In this document: in pieces, positions 17,217 to 25,734 of the stretch
How positions within the stretch are numbered: position 1 is the first letter of the stretch
Layout of the letters: the number at the start of each line of letters is the position of its first letter
From: Rubricoccus sp963708165
Lineage (GTDB): Bacteria > Bacteroidota > Rhodothermia > Rhodothermales > Rubricoccaceae
DNA length: 64,000 nt
NCBI GenBank assembly: GCA_963708165.1
Contig: OY970187.1
Location: 1,860,001 to 1,924,000 of the forward strand
Reading direction: 5' to 3'
Notes under the pieces: generated by a model
What the model was told of the DNA's origin: nothing
The model's input: only the letters and a program-made list of their open reading frames with translations
Database searches by the model: none
Program-made: the position numbers and the translations under genes

Positions 17217-17732
17217 ATGCCCATCTGCCCTCGCTGTGCCCTCTTCGCCCTCGTCCTCGGCGTTCTCGCGTTTACAGGATGCGACACGAACAACCCTGGC
17301 TCTAGCCTGACGGAGGTGCAGGGCGTGTACACCATCAGCGAACTCTCGTTCGACCCGGACCAGCCCGATGTCATCGAGGACATCGACATCCTGTCCAGCC
17401 TCCGGCCCGGCGCCACCATCGAGGTGGTGGGCGACGGGCAGGCCGTGGTGCGCTTCGAGCGCCTTGGCGACGCCAGCCAGCTTGTGATCGGCACCGCACG
17501 CGCCACCTCGCGCTTGGTCACGGTCACCGCCCGCACTGATGCTGACGCAGCCAAGCTGGAGCGCATCCTGCTGCCGCCGGTCTTCTCGCTCAACCGCGAC
17601 GAAGCCGACGCCAACCGCCTCTCGGCCAACGTCGACGTGGACGGGGTCGACCTGGAAGCCTACGACTCTCAATACGGTAGCCTCAACAATGTGAGCGGCC
17701 GTCTCACGATCTCGCTGCGGCGCACCAACTAG
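17217..17732 (+). CDS. Small lipoprotein, unknown function
   Basis: 171 residues. Signal MPICPRCALFALVLGVLAFTGCDTN with lipobox FTGC. The mature part begins VQGVYTISELSFDPDQPDV and looks like a compact beta-rich domain of about 130 residues, similar in style to small extracytoplasmic lipoproteins of Bacteroidota. No enzymatic motif. It is followed by a full repeat palindrome and a strong bidirectional terminator shared with the sigma-factor gene. Confidence 0.75.
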   Translation: MPICPRCALFALVLGVLAFTGCDTNNPGSSLTEVQGVYTISELSFDPDQPDVIEDIDILSSLRPGATIEVVGDGQAVVRFERLGDASQLVIGTARATSRLVTVTARTDADAAKLERILLPPVFSLNRDEADANRLSANVDVDGVDLEAYDSQYGSLNNVSGRLTISLRRTN

Positions 17733-17734
17733 CC

Positions 17735-17752
17735 GCCTCTGGCGCCAGAGGC
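17735..17752. terminator. Full repeat palindrome after lipoprotein stop
   Basis: GCCTCTGGCGCCAGAGGC starts 2 bases after TAG. A conventional terminator follows 52 bp later, so here the palindrome is not the only 3' signal. Confidence 0.4.
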
Positions 17753-17804
17753 CCAGGTCTCGTCAGGGACCTGTTCTGCCAGAAGCCTCTGGCCAGTGGA
17801 CATA

Positions 17805-17841
17805 AAAACGCCCCGGTCGCGCTGTGCGGCCGGGGCGTTTT
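17805..17841. terminator. Bidirectional intrinsic terminator
   Basis: AAAACGCCCCGG (17805-17816) and CCGGGGCGTTTT (17830-17841) form a 12-bp GC-rich stem with A/T tails on both sides. It serves the lipoprotein gene on the plus strand and the ECF sigma gene on the minus strand. Confidence 0.9.
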
Positions 17842-17878
17842 GCGTGGCAGGATGCCAGAGGCGAATGGGCGACAGAGG

Positions 17879-18541
17879 CTAGGACTCCTCGGGGGAGTAC
17901 ACGTCCTTGAGGATGCCCTGGAGCTTGGTGCGACCGCGGTTGATGCGCGATTTGACCGTGCCCATGGGCAGACCCGTGATCTCCGCGATCTCCTCGTAGG
18001 CGAGCTGCTGCACGTCGCGAAGAACCACGACCTCGCGGAACTCCTCGGGGATCTGGCTGAGCGCGTCCTGGATGTGCCGGTCCTGGATGGTGCTCTCGGC
18101 GTGCGTGTCGGGCGAGAACGTCTCGTCGGGGATCTCGACCTCGTACTCCTCATCGTCCCGGTTGGTGGACTGGAGGCTGTAGACGCGGCGGCGCTTGCGC
18201 TTGCGGTACTCGCTGCGCGCGAGGTTGCCCGCGATGGTGTAGAGCCAGGTCGAGAACTTGGCAATTCGGCGGTAGCTGTGCCGGTTGCGGTAGACACGCA
18301 GGAACGTCTCCTGCAACAGATCTTCGCCCTCCTTTACATCCCCCAGGAAGCGGTAGATGTAGTTCGTGAGCGGGTCGTGGTAGCGCTTGACGAGAATATC
18401 GAACGCTTCGACGGTGCCCATCTGGAACTGAGACATCAGATCCTCGTCTGTCATCTCGACGAGCACGTCGTGGTTGCGGCGGCCCGGAGTTTCGGGGCGG
18501 TTCGCGGCCTTGGCGAAGGTTTGCTTCTTGAGAGTGGGCAT
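17879..18541 (-). CDS. ECF RNA polymerase sigma factor (RpoE-like)
   Basis: 220 residues. Sigma region 2 spans about 30-100 (EAFDILVKRYHDPLTNYIYR, FLGDVKEGEDLLQETFLRVY, FSTWLYTIAGNLARSEYRKR). An acidic linker follows, and region 4 (about 155-210) has LPMGTVKSRINRGR as the -35-binding helix-turn-helix. Length and the basic RKRKRRR segment fit Bacteroidota sigma-24 factors. No anti-sigma gene adjoins it on the same strand, so its control is unknown. It probably governs an envelope or stress regulon. Confidence 0.9.
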   Translation of the reverse strand: MPTLKKQTFAKAANRPETPGRRNHDVLVEMTDEDLMSQFQMGTVEAFDILVKRYHDPLTNYIYRFLGDVKEGEDLLQETFLRVYRNRHSYRRIAKFSTWLYTIAGNLARSEYRKRKRRRVYSLQSTNRDDEEYEVEIPDETFSPDTHAESTIQDRHIQDALSQIPEEFREVVVLRDVQQLAYEEIAEITGLPMGTVKSRINRGRTKLQGILKDVYSPEES

Positions 18542-18685
18542 CGAGAGGAGACGTAGAGAGGTGATCTAGAACACGCCAGCGGCAACCCTGGCAGGACTTA
18601 GAGAATATCCAAAGCCCGTGCCCATCTGGCTGTTGCAACAGAGAACGAGGGAATGCACTAGATCGTGCTCATCCGAGCCCCTATC

Positions 18686-18709
18686 GGACGGCGTCAGGGT
18701 CCGCCGTCC
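18686..18709. terminator. Hairpin downstream of holA
   Basis: GGACGGCG (18686-18693) pairs with CGCCGTCC (18702-18709). It lies 30 bp after the holA stop on its strand. No U-tract. The remaining 18542-18738 shows no gene. Confidence 0.35.
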
Positions 18710-18738
18710 TGTTGCGCCAGAGGCTTCTGGCGAGAGAA

Positions 18739-19762
18739 TCAGCCCGGCGTAAGGCGGCGCACGAGAAGTGTGAAAACAGCCTGCGGGTCGCGCTGGGAGC
18801 CGCCTTTGAGCTCGGCGTCGGCGGCGAGGAGGGCGCCGAAGACGGATGGGAGTTGCGGGCCCAGACGACGTTCGGCGGCGATGTACTCGCGCAGCACGAA
18901 CGGCGGCACGCCGACCTGTCGTGCCATCTGGCTTTCGGGCACGCCTTGTTCCCGACAAGCTGTCACCTTCCACACTTTTTGGATGTACGCGCCCAACAGC
19001 GCGATCATGCGGATCGCCTCACCGCGGCGGTTCGTCGCCAGGCTCATCAGCGAGAGGCCGATGCCGAGCGCGCGGGCGCGGTCGCCTCTGGCGATGGCGC
19101 TCTGAAGCTCGAACACGTTTTCCTCGCGGCTGTGGCCCGGCCGCCTGCACGATGTCGTCGCGGGTGACGCGAGGACGGCTGCCGACGTAGGTGACCAGCT
19201 TGTCGACCTCGCCCGCGACCGTGCGCAGGTCGGGGCCCGAGAGGTCGGCGAGCATCTGCGCTGCGCCGCCTTCGGTGGCCTTGCCCTGGTCGCGGAAGCG
19301 CGCTTCGACCCAGCCGTGCAGCTGGCGGTCCTTGAACGTGGCGAACTCCGAGGCGACGGCGTGCTTTTTGAGCCCGCGGTACGGGTGGTGCGAGAGGTTG
19401 GGCTTCGACGTGCAGCACAGCACCACGACGGCCGTCGGGTTGGGGTGCTCGGCGTAGGCGGTGAACAGCTTGTTGTCCTCCAGTTTCTCAAAGCCGCGCA
19501 CGATGACCACGCGCCGCTCGGCCATCATGGGAAACTGCGCGCACTGCGCGAGAACGGCCTGCGCCTGCGCCTCGGGCCCGAAGACGACGCTCAGGTTGAA
19601 GTCGCGCTCGTGCGGCGGGACGAGCGCGACCGCCCGCTTCTGCAACTCGTCGATGAGGTAGTCCTCCTCGCCGTAGAGGAAGTAGAGCGGCTTGACGTTG
19701 CCGCTCTGAAACGCCGTGCGCAGGTCGTCGAAAGAGGGGCCGGTGTTCTTGCCTTTAGCCAT
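18739..19762 (-). CDS. holA: DNA polymerase III subunit delta, one frame interruption
   Basis: Clamp-loader subunit. The N-terminus has VKPLYFLYGEEDYLIDELQK and RRVVIVRGFEKLEDNKLFTAY. The middle (KKHAVASEFATF, ARFRDQGK) and LSGPDLRTVAGEVDKLVTYV match HolA, and the C-terminal part holds ENVFELQSAIARGDRARAL and REYIAAERRL. The frame breaks at 19135-19137: reading GGCCGG-G-CCAC, removal of one base turns AAGPQPRGK into AAGHSREENVF, the family sequence. The corrected protein is about 340 residues. An essential single-copy gene should not be broken, which favours a sequencing error. The upstream gap holds CGCCAGAGGCCTCTGGCG. Confidence 0.85.
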
Positions 19763-19849
19763 GCCGCAAGCTAGCGCCAGAGGCCTCTGGCGGGGCCGCG
19801 CGCGAGAGCCCGTCTGAAGCTTCTGGCGCCAGAGGCCTGCGGTACGGTG

Positions 19850-20614
19850 CTAGTCGGTCGCGACGCGCAAGCCGTAGAAGACGACCGGCACGTCCTCGAT
19901 GCCGTCCACGACGAACTGGAGGCGAGCGTCCTGCCCGAAGTCCGCGTCGGCGATGGAGGCCACGAGGTCGTCGCCGAGAAAGAGGGTTGCGTCCGTGCCG
20001 CGGACGGCGAAGCGGACCGCGATCTCGTCTGCGCCGACGATCTCGGGCGACACGTACTCGCCGCCGCTGGCGCTGCCGAGCGCGAGCCCACTCTCGGCAT
20101 CGACGAGCACGTAGCTCTCGCCCGCAGGCTCCCCGGCCTCGCTGGCGACCGAGATCTGGATAAACGGCGTCGCGCCAGAGGCCACCAAGTCGAACTCGAC
20201 GGTGAAGGCGTCGGGCATGGGGCCTTCGAGCACGACATCGAACGCGCCGGACTCGGTCGCTTCGAGCGCGCCGTCATCGGTCAGCGCGAAGGCGCCGCCC
20301 CACACGTGGAGGCCGCCGGGCAGCGTGCCGGGATCGCCGCCGAGCTCGAAGGCGGTCGTGGCGCCGGGCTCGAAGAGCACGCCAGAGGCCCGGGCGGTTT
20401 GCGCCTCTGGCGTGGCGGTGCTGTCGCCCATGAACGCGCTGATGGCGTCGCTGCTGCGCCGCTGCACGTCCTTTTTGACCGCGTCCACGCCGGACTGGAT
20501 GGTGGATTTTGCGGCGTCTCGCGCGCGCTCCCAGAACGACTGGGCGCTGGCGGGCGCCGCGGAGGCGACGAGGAGAAAGAGGAGGGCGGGTACGGCGAGG
20601 CGGCGACGAGTCAT
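19850..20614 (-). CDS. Secreted protein, unknown function
   Basis: 254 residues. Cleavable signal MTRRRLAVPALLFLLVASAAPASAQ, then an amphipathic helix (SFWERARDAAKSTIQSGVDA). A beta-rich domain follows (about 95-250: AFTVEFDLVASGATPFIQIS, then DGIEDVPVVFYGLRVA). This resembles the jelly-roll-like N-terminal half of some Bacteroidota OmpA-fused proteins, but no OmpA domain is present. Periplasmic or extracellular location is likely. Function not recognised. Confidence 0.7.
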   Translation of the reverse strand: MTRRRLAVPALLFLLVASAAPASAQSFWERARDAAKSTIQSGVDAVKKDVQRRSSDAISAFMGDSTATPEAQTARASGVLFEPGATTAFELGGDPGTLPGGLHVWGGAFALTDDGALEATESGAFDVVLEGPMPDAFTVEFDLVASGATPFIQISVASEAGEPAGESYVLVDAESGLALGSASGGEYVSPEIVGADEIAVRFAVRGTDATLFLGDDLVASIADADFGQDARLQFVVDGIEDVPVVFYGLRVATD

Positions 20615-20721
20615 CGGAGAGCAGGAAGGTCCACCTGTTCATTCGTCGTCTGGGCCTGGAAGGGACCATCGCGCCCGTTCACCCCACGAGGCTTCTGGCG
20701 CAGCCGCGTTCGCGCGACCGT

Positions 20722-21242
20722 CTAGGGAAAGGGAAGCGTCGCCTCTAACCATTCCAACACGCGCTCGCGGTAGGCCTCTGGCGCGAAGGCGTACAGGTCC
20801 TGGTGCATGGCGCCAGAGGCTAGCCAGAGCGTCTTGGGTACCGGTGCGTTGGCGTAGAGGCGTCTACGGCGTCGTGCCGCTCGCGCCAGCCAAACGTGAT
20901 CTGCTCGCCTGGGCTCTCGCCGTGTGCCTGGAAGTCGAAGAAGAGCACGGCGTAGCCCGCGTCGCGGAAGAGCCGCGCGCGCTCGGTCAGCGCGCGTCGG
21001 TCGGCGCGGACGCCGTGCATCAGCACGACAGCGCCTCTGGCGGAGTCAGCGGCCACGAACCATCCTGCCAGAGGCGTGCGGCTCGGGATCGTGACGGTTT
21101 CGGCGCGCAGGTCCTCTGGCGGCGGCCCGATCTCGCGGGGGACGGGCGCTGTGAGAAGCGACCCCAGGGCGACCGTGCCAATGGCGCCGATCAGAAGGCA
21201 CGCGCCCACGATGGCGCCAGAGGCCTTCAGGGTGCGGCTCAC
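20722..21242 (-). pseudogene. Alpha/beta hydrolase with internal deletion
   Basis: The gene starts with GTG overlapping the TGA of the upstream DinB gene. It encodes a membrane anchor, then VTIPSRTPLAGWFVAADSA, GAVVLMHGVRADRRALTERA, and LFFDFQAHGESPGEQITFGW. After RHDAVDA the frame ends at 20820. The expected C-terminus is in another frame (APVPKTLWLASGAMHQDLYA, then YRERVLEWLEATLP to 20722). The segment between, which should carry the GxSxG nucleophile and the catalytic Asp, is missing. The junction sequence GACGCCTCTACGCC resembles a repeat half-site, so deletion between repeats is possible. Confidence 0.65.
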
Positions 21243-21817
21243 CCCTTGCCCTTGGCGCGCTGCGTAATGTCGGCGCTGTGCAGGCGGTAGGCGAGCGTCT
21301 TCAACTCGTCCGCGTCTCGCCGCACGATGTCGAGCGCGACACCGTACAGGTCCATTGCCTCGCCGTCGAGAATGGTGGTGCGGTCCCACGCCTCTGGCGC
21401 GATGGCGCCGATGCGCTCCGCCAGAGGCAGGCGCGTGTCGCGGACCTCGGCGAGAAGCGCGTGCAGGTCGCGCTCGTTGGCGCCCTCGCCGAGCGTGCTC
21501 AGGAACGGTGAGGAGATAGCCTCTGGCGCGGTCGCCTCGGGGCTCTCGCCAGAGGCTTCGAACGGCGCGAGCCACGCCGGGTACACGTCGCGGTCGAGCG
21601 CGGTGAGCGCTTGCAGCGTTTCCTTGACCGAGCGCTCCTCGGGGGTAGGCGCCTGGTCGACGGCCCACGCAGGCAGCGCCGCCAGAAGCGGACCCAGCGC
21701 GGCGGCCTCGTCGGCCAGCCAACTCAGTTGGTCTACGAGCGCGAGGCGCCGTGCTTCGAGCACGGCGGGTTCGCGCGAGGGCTCGCGGTATCGGTCGAGG
21801 TCAACGGCGTCGCTCAT
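21239..21817 (-). CDS. DinB-like metal-dependent four-helix protein
   Basis: 192 residues predicted mostly helical. LSWLADEAAALGPLLAALP, VKETLQALTALDRDVYPAWL and HALLAEVRDTRLPLAERIGA match the DinB/YfiT-like four-helix bundle, though the His metal ligands are not all obvious. Substrates of this large family are generally thiols or unknown. Repeat half-sites contribute a low-complexity linker rich in ASG/PEA (about 88-100). Its TGA overlaps the GTG of the broken hydrolase gene, showing an operon. Confidence 0.65.
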   Translation of the reverse strand: MSDAVDLDRYREPSREPAVLEARRLALVDQLSWLADEAAALGPLLAALPAWAVDQAPTPEERSVKETLQALTALDRDVYPAWLAPFEASGESPEATAPEAISSPFLSTLGEGANERDLHALLAEVRDTRLPLAERIGAIAPEAWDRTTILDGEAMDLYGVALDIVRRDADELKTLAYRLHSADITQRAKGKG

Positions 21818-21853
21818 AATCAGGCGTGGCGCCAGAGGCCTCTGGCGGCGAAG

Positions 21854-22519
21854 CTAGGAAGCGTCGGCGACGATCCCGGGGTTGGGCGGCTCGTGCTCGT
21901 CGGCGCGCGAGATGGCCTCTTCCAGACCCGCCATGTAGTCCAAGCGGTTGCGCAGCGTGTGGACGTTGTTGTCCTGGCGGTGCTTCCAGTCGCCTGCGGG
22001 CGCGTTGTTGCGGCGAAGCTCCAGGAAGTTGAGCCGGTCCGTGAGCCGCTCCTTGGGCACCAGCAGCTTGTCGATGCCGAAGTGCGCCTCCTCGCGGTCC
22101 TGGAACGTCATGTCGTACTCCTTCGACATCACGATGGCCTCTTCGGGGCACACCTCTTCGCAGAAGCCGCAGTAGATGCACCGCAGCATGTTGATCTCGA
22201 ACCACTCGGGCTCGCGCTCCTTGATGTCATCGGTGACCTCGTGGGCTTGCATCGAGATCGCCAGAGGCGGGCACGAGCGGGCGCAGAGGCCACAGGCCAC
22301 GCAGCGCGGGCGGCCCTGCTCTTCCACAAGCACGGGACGGCCGCGGTAGCTGTCTGGTGGATACCACTGCTCCTCGGGGTACTGGAAGGAGTAGCTGTCC
22401 AGCTTCATCTTGCTGGCGGAGTACCCCAGGCCCTTAAAGATCTCGGGCAGGTAGAGCTTTTCCCAGAAGTTGAGCGTGCGCTCATCGGAGGTGGCAGAGT
22501 TGACGAACTGTCCGGGCAT
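21854..22519 (-). CDS. nuoI: NADH-quinone oxidoreductase subunit I-like ferredoxin
   Basis: About 221 residues from the ATG at 22519. Two 4Fe-4S motifs, CVACGLCARSCPP and CIYCGFCEEVCPEEA, sit in the order and spacing of complex I subunit NuoI/NQO9, with GRPVLVEEQGRPRCVAC before them. The tail (after about residue 130) is longer than in model proteins. Complex I subunits pass electrons from NADH to quinone at the membrane. No other nuo gene is in the window, so it is a detached subunit gene. It is divergent from lipA. Confidence 0.85.
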   Translation of the reverse strand: MPGQFVNSATSDERTLNFWEKLYLPEIFKGLGYSASKMKLDSYSFQYPEEQWYPPDSYRGRPVLVEEQGRPRCVACGLCARSCPPLAISMQAHEVTDDIKEREPEWFEINMLRCIYCGFCEEVCPEEAIVMSKEYDMTFQDREEAHFGIDKLLVPKERLTDRLNFLELRRNNAPAGDWKHRQDNNVHTLRNRLDYMAGLEEAISRADEHEPPNPGIVADAS

Positions 22520-22740
22520 AGGAGCGTGTTTTCGGTCTCGGGTGAAAGCTACGCCGCGCGCGGCGTAGGGTTCGCCTCTGGCGCGGTGCTTCGGGGCGTG
22601 TTCACCGCCAGAGGCAGAAGCAACAGCCAGCCCGGCCTGTCCCTGTGTTTTGCAGGAGCCAGGGGCGCGGACTGCCAGAGGCCTCTGGCGAACCGCCCGC
22701 GCGCCCGGCGGTACCTTCGCGCAACCAACCCCGTACACAC

Positions 22741-23738
22741 ATGGCTACGCCCGCAAAGGCCCCGCTGCGCCCCGGACAGGTCGCGCTCAAGACCAGCACG
22801 CCAGAGGCCCACACGCTTGCCTCTGGCGACGGCGCCGACTTCGACGGCGGCATGCTGGAACTGCCCGTCGTGCAGAAAGCGCCCGCGGCGCCGAAGCGCG
22901 GCGAGCGGCCGTCGTGGCTGCGCGTCAAGCTGCCCTACGGCGAGACGTTTCGCAGCATCCAGCAAACGCTGGAGGAGTACAACCTGAACACGGTCTGCTC
23001 GTCGCGCGCGGTGCCCCAACATGGGCGAGTGCTGGACCGCGGGCACGGCCACGTTCATGATCCTCGGCAACGTCTGCACGCGCTCGTGCAGCTTCTGTGC
23101 CGTGCACACCGGGCGACCCGAGAACAAGGACCTGGACTACGACGAGCCGCGCCGCGTGGCCGAGGCCGCCCGCCTGATGGGCCTGCAGCACGTCGTCGTC
23201 ACCAGTATCAACCGCGATGACCGCGAGGACGGCGGCTCGCCCATCTTCGCCGAGACGATCCGGCTCATCCACGCGCAGGGCCAGACCATCGAAGTCCTGA
23301 TCCCGGACATGCGCGGCGTCGAGAGCCGCGCTCAAGACCGTTTTCGACGCGCGCCCCGAGGTGCTCAATCACAACGTCGAGACCGTGCCGAGGCTCTACC
23401 GCCGCGTGCGGCCACAGGCCGACTACCAGCGCTCGCTGGACGTGCTCAAGATGGCCAAGGAGGACTACGGCCTGCGCACCAAGAGCGGCATCATGGTCGG
23501 CCTGGGCGAAACCGAGACTGAGGTCCACAGCACCATGAAAGACTTCGCCGCGCACGGCATCGACGTGATGACCATCGGCCAGTACCTGCAGCCCACGCGG
23601 ATGCACCTGCCCGTCGAGCGCTACGTGCACCCGGACGAGTTCGCGATGTACAAGGAGATCGGCGAGGGCTACGGCATCGACCACGTTGAGGCGGGACCGC
23701 TCGTGCGCTCCTCCTACCACGCCGAGCGTCACGTCTAA
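22741..23738 (+). CDS. lipA: Lipoyl synthase, two frame interruptions
   Basis: Radical SAM enzyme that inserts two sulfurs into octanoyl-lipoyl domains. The N-terminal cluster Cys set is present but split (NTVCSS, then NMGECW). The SAM-cluster motif CTRSCSFCAV follows, then HVVVTSINRDDREDGGSPIF and VGLGETETEV, and the family's end motif RSSYHAERHV. Two single extra bases break the frame: a C near 23005 (restoring CSSARCPNMGEC) and a C near 23327 (restoring GVESALKTVFDARPEV). Corrected length is about 331 residues. CGCCAGAGGCCTCTGGCG lies about 50 bp upstream of the ATG. Confidence 0.9.
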
Positions 23739-23817
23739 TGGCCTCTGGCGCATCCCCACACCGATCGCTCGCGGCGCCAGAGGCCTCTGGGGCCCAGGCG
23801 GCGCCGGAGGCCGCCGC

Positions 23818-24240
23818 GTGCTCTTCGCCGCGCTCACGCTTCTCCTCGCGGCGGGGCCTCTGGCGGGATGCGGGCTCCTCGGTGGCTCCGGTGGCGGAAC
23901 GACCATCGCGCCGCACGTCGTCTTCCTCGCGCCGACCGGCTGCGCCGTAGCGGTCGCAAAGGTGCACCGCGGCGCCTACGCCCTCATGTCGACCGTCGAG
24001 GAGGGCTACGCGTTTGAGCAGGGCGACGTGCTCGAAGGGCCAGACCGCGAGGGCGAGTCCATCTTCCGCCGCTTCCCGCCTTCGTTCCGTAACGCGGAAT
24101 GGAGCGAGGGCATCGAGGTGCCCATCGACGTGATTGCGACGGGAATTGAACTGGGAGACGCGCGCCGCCGCCTCGATGCGCTGTGCTTGGTCGAGGGCGA
24201 CGCGATCCCGCGCCTTCCCGGCACGGAGCCGGTGCAGTAA
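23818..24240 (+). CDS. Small lipoprotein, unknown function
   Basis: About 140 residues from GTG 23818, giving the signal VLFAALTLLLAAGPLAGC with lipobox LAGC and a Gly-rich start (GLLGGSGGG). The mature region contains VVFLAPTGCAVAVAKVHRGA and RRRLDALCLVEGD; the two Cys could form a disulfide. The frame is open further upstream but reads through repeat copies. Placed 80 bp after lipA and followed by a full palindrome at 24250-24267. Function not recognised. Confidence 0.65.
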   Translation: MLFAALTLLLAAGPLAGCGLLGGSGGGTTIAPHVVFLAPTGCAVAVAKVHRGAYALMSTVEEGYAFEQGDVLEGPDREGESIFRRFPPSFRNAEWSEGIEVPIDVIATGIELGDARRRLDALCLVEGDAIPRLPGTEPVQ

Positions 24241-24249
24241 GACAGCGCC

Positions 24250-24267
24250 GCCTCTGGCGCCAGAGGC
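24250..24267. terminator. Full repeat palindrome after lipoprotein stop
   Basis: GCCTCTGGCGCCAGAGGC starts 9 bases after TAA, between the lipoprotein gene and ndk. Confidence 0.45.
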
Positions 24268-24361
24268 TGGGATTCTGGCGGACATCGCATTCCTCGCCTT
24301 TTCGCGGCCCCACGCGGCCTCTGGCGGTTGATTTACATCCCCACATCAACCCCCCAACGAC

Positions 24362-24802
24362 ATGGAGCGCACGCTCGCCATCATCAAGCCCGACGCCGTC
24401 GCCGCGGGCCACTCCGGCAAGATCCTCGACCGCATCCTCGCCGAAGGCTTCGCCGTCCGCGCGATGAAGCTCGTCCAGCTCACGCAGGCGCAGGCCGAGG
24501 GCTTTTACGCCGTTCACGCCGAGCGCCCGTTTTTCGGTGAGCTCACCGAGTTCATGTCCAGCGCGCCGTGCGTACCGCTGGTGCTGGAGCGCGAGGACGC
24601 CGTCGCCACATGGCGCGAGGTCATCGGCGCGACCAACCCCGCCGATGCCGCCGAGGGCACGCTCCGCGCGCAGTTCGCGACGAGCATGGGCGAGAACGCC
24701 GTGCACGGCTCTGACTCCCCCGAGAACGGCGTCAAAGAAGGCCGCTACTTTTTCCCCGAGAGCGTCATCGTCGCCAATGGCGCCGACGTGATCGACGCGT
24801 AA
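24362..24802 (+). CDS. ndk: Nucleoside diphosphate kinase
   Basis: 146 residues, normal length. MERTLAIIKPDAVAAGHSGK is the family start. RPFFGELTEFMSS and GATNPADAAEGTLRAQF follow, and the active-site His lies in GENAVHGSDSPENG. The enzyme moves the terminal phosphate between nucleoside di- and triphosphates through a phospho-His and balances NTP and dNTP pools. It stands alone between small lipoprotein and PDZ-MORN genes. The start is certain from the family N-terminus. Confidence 0.95.
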   Translation: MERTLAIIKPDAVAAGHSGKILDRILAEGFAVRAMKLVQLTQAQAEGFYAVHAERPFFGELTEFMSSAPCVPLVLEREDAVATWREVIGATNPADAAEGTLRAQFATSMGENAVHGSDSPENGVKEGRYFFPESVIVANGADVIDA

Positions 24803-24969
24803 CGCCTCTGGCGTTGCCACCCCGCTCGCCTCTGGCGGCTGCCTTCGATTCGGGCGTGCCAGAGGCCGACCCCGGTGCCGGGGCTTCGCAAGAGGCCTCG
24901 GCATTTTTGCGCCGGGGCGAGCCGCCAGAGGCGCAGACGACGAATGGAGCAGTGACTTCTCTTGTTGCC

Positions 24970-25602
24970 ATGCGTCTGCTTCTGCTCGTTCTCACGACCT
25001 CCGCGGCCTTCGCTCAGGACCCGGTCGGCTTCGGCTTTCTTTTCCACAGCGACGACCGGGGCTGGCTTGTGGTAACGGGCGTGGCGCCCGGTGGTGCGGC
25101 GGAAGCAGCGGGCCTAGAGTCCGGCGACCTTCTGGTGACCGTGGCCGGAGACTCGGTGTACGCCGGTCGCTCAGGATTAGAGCAACTCCGCGCCGCCCGC
25201 GAGTCGCTGCCCGCCGCGTTTCGTGTCGCCAGAGGCCGGGACACGCTTGGCCTCGCGCTCGGCGTGGCGCCGTACAGTCCGGCGGCGCTGCTGCGCGCCT
25301 CCAACGCCTACCTCTGCCTCGCGGGCGACTGCTGGAACGGCGCAGGCCTCTGGCGAAGCCCGGATGGCGAGTGGTACGACGGCACGTTCCGCGAGGGACT
25401 GCGCGACGGCGCGGGCGTCCTCACGCTCGCCGATGGCCGCATCCATTCCGGCGGCTACGCCAGAGGCGTCTTCCACGGCCGCGGTACCTACTTCTGGCGC
25501 GACGGCTCGCGCTGGACCGGCACGTTCGCGGACGACCAGCCGCAGCCTCCGGGCCTCTACACCGATCCCTCGGGCGCCAGCCGTGCGGGCCTGCCAGACT
25601 GA
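24970..25602 (+). CDS. Secreted PDZ and MORN-repeat protein
   Basis: 210 residues from ATG 24970; the frame is open to 24814 through repeat sequence. Signal MRLLLLVLTTSAAFAQ. A PDZ-like domain follows (about 20-95: LVVTGVAPGGAAEAAGLESG, DLLVTVAGDSVYAG). Then come three MORN-like repeats (about 125-190: GEWYDGTFREGLRDGAG, GRIHSGGYARGVFHGRGTY, SRWTGTFADDQ). Likely a periplasmic or surface protein-interaction module. One repeat half-site encodes part of a MORN turn. Partner unknown. Confidence 0.75.
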   Translation: MRLLLLVLTTSAAFAQDPVGFGFLFHSDDRGWLVVTGVAPGGAAEAAGLESGDLLVTVAGDSVYAGRSGLEQLRAARESLPAAFRVARGRDTLGLALGVAPYSPAALLRASNAYLCLAGDCWNGAGLWRSPDGEWYDGTFREGLRDGAGVLTLADGRIHSGGYARGVFHGRGTYFWRDGSRWTGTFADDQPQPPGLYTDPSGASRAGLPD

Positions 25603-25734
25603 ACGGGTCGCGCTGGGCCTCTGGCGCCAGAGGCACGGTGGCGCCAGAGGCACGGTGGCGCCAGAGGCACGGAGCGGCCACGGCGTACGTTCGGGCGGTT
25701 CACCCACCTCCGGCCCTCACCCCGCCGGACGCCT

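Noticed and set aside
25620..25670. CRISPR-like short tandem array
   Set aside because: Units are contiguous without spacers and consist of the window-wide nonamer.
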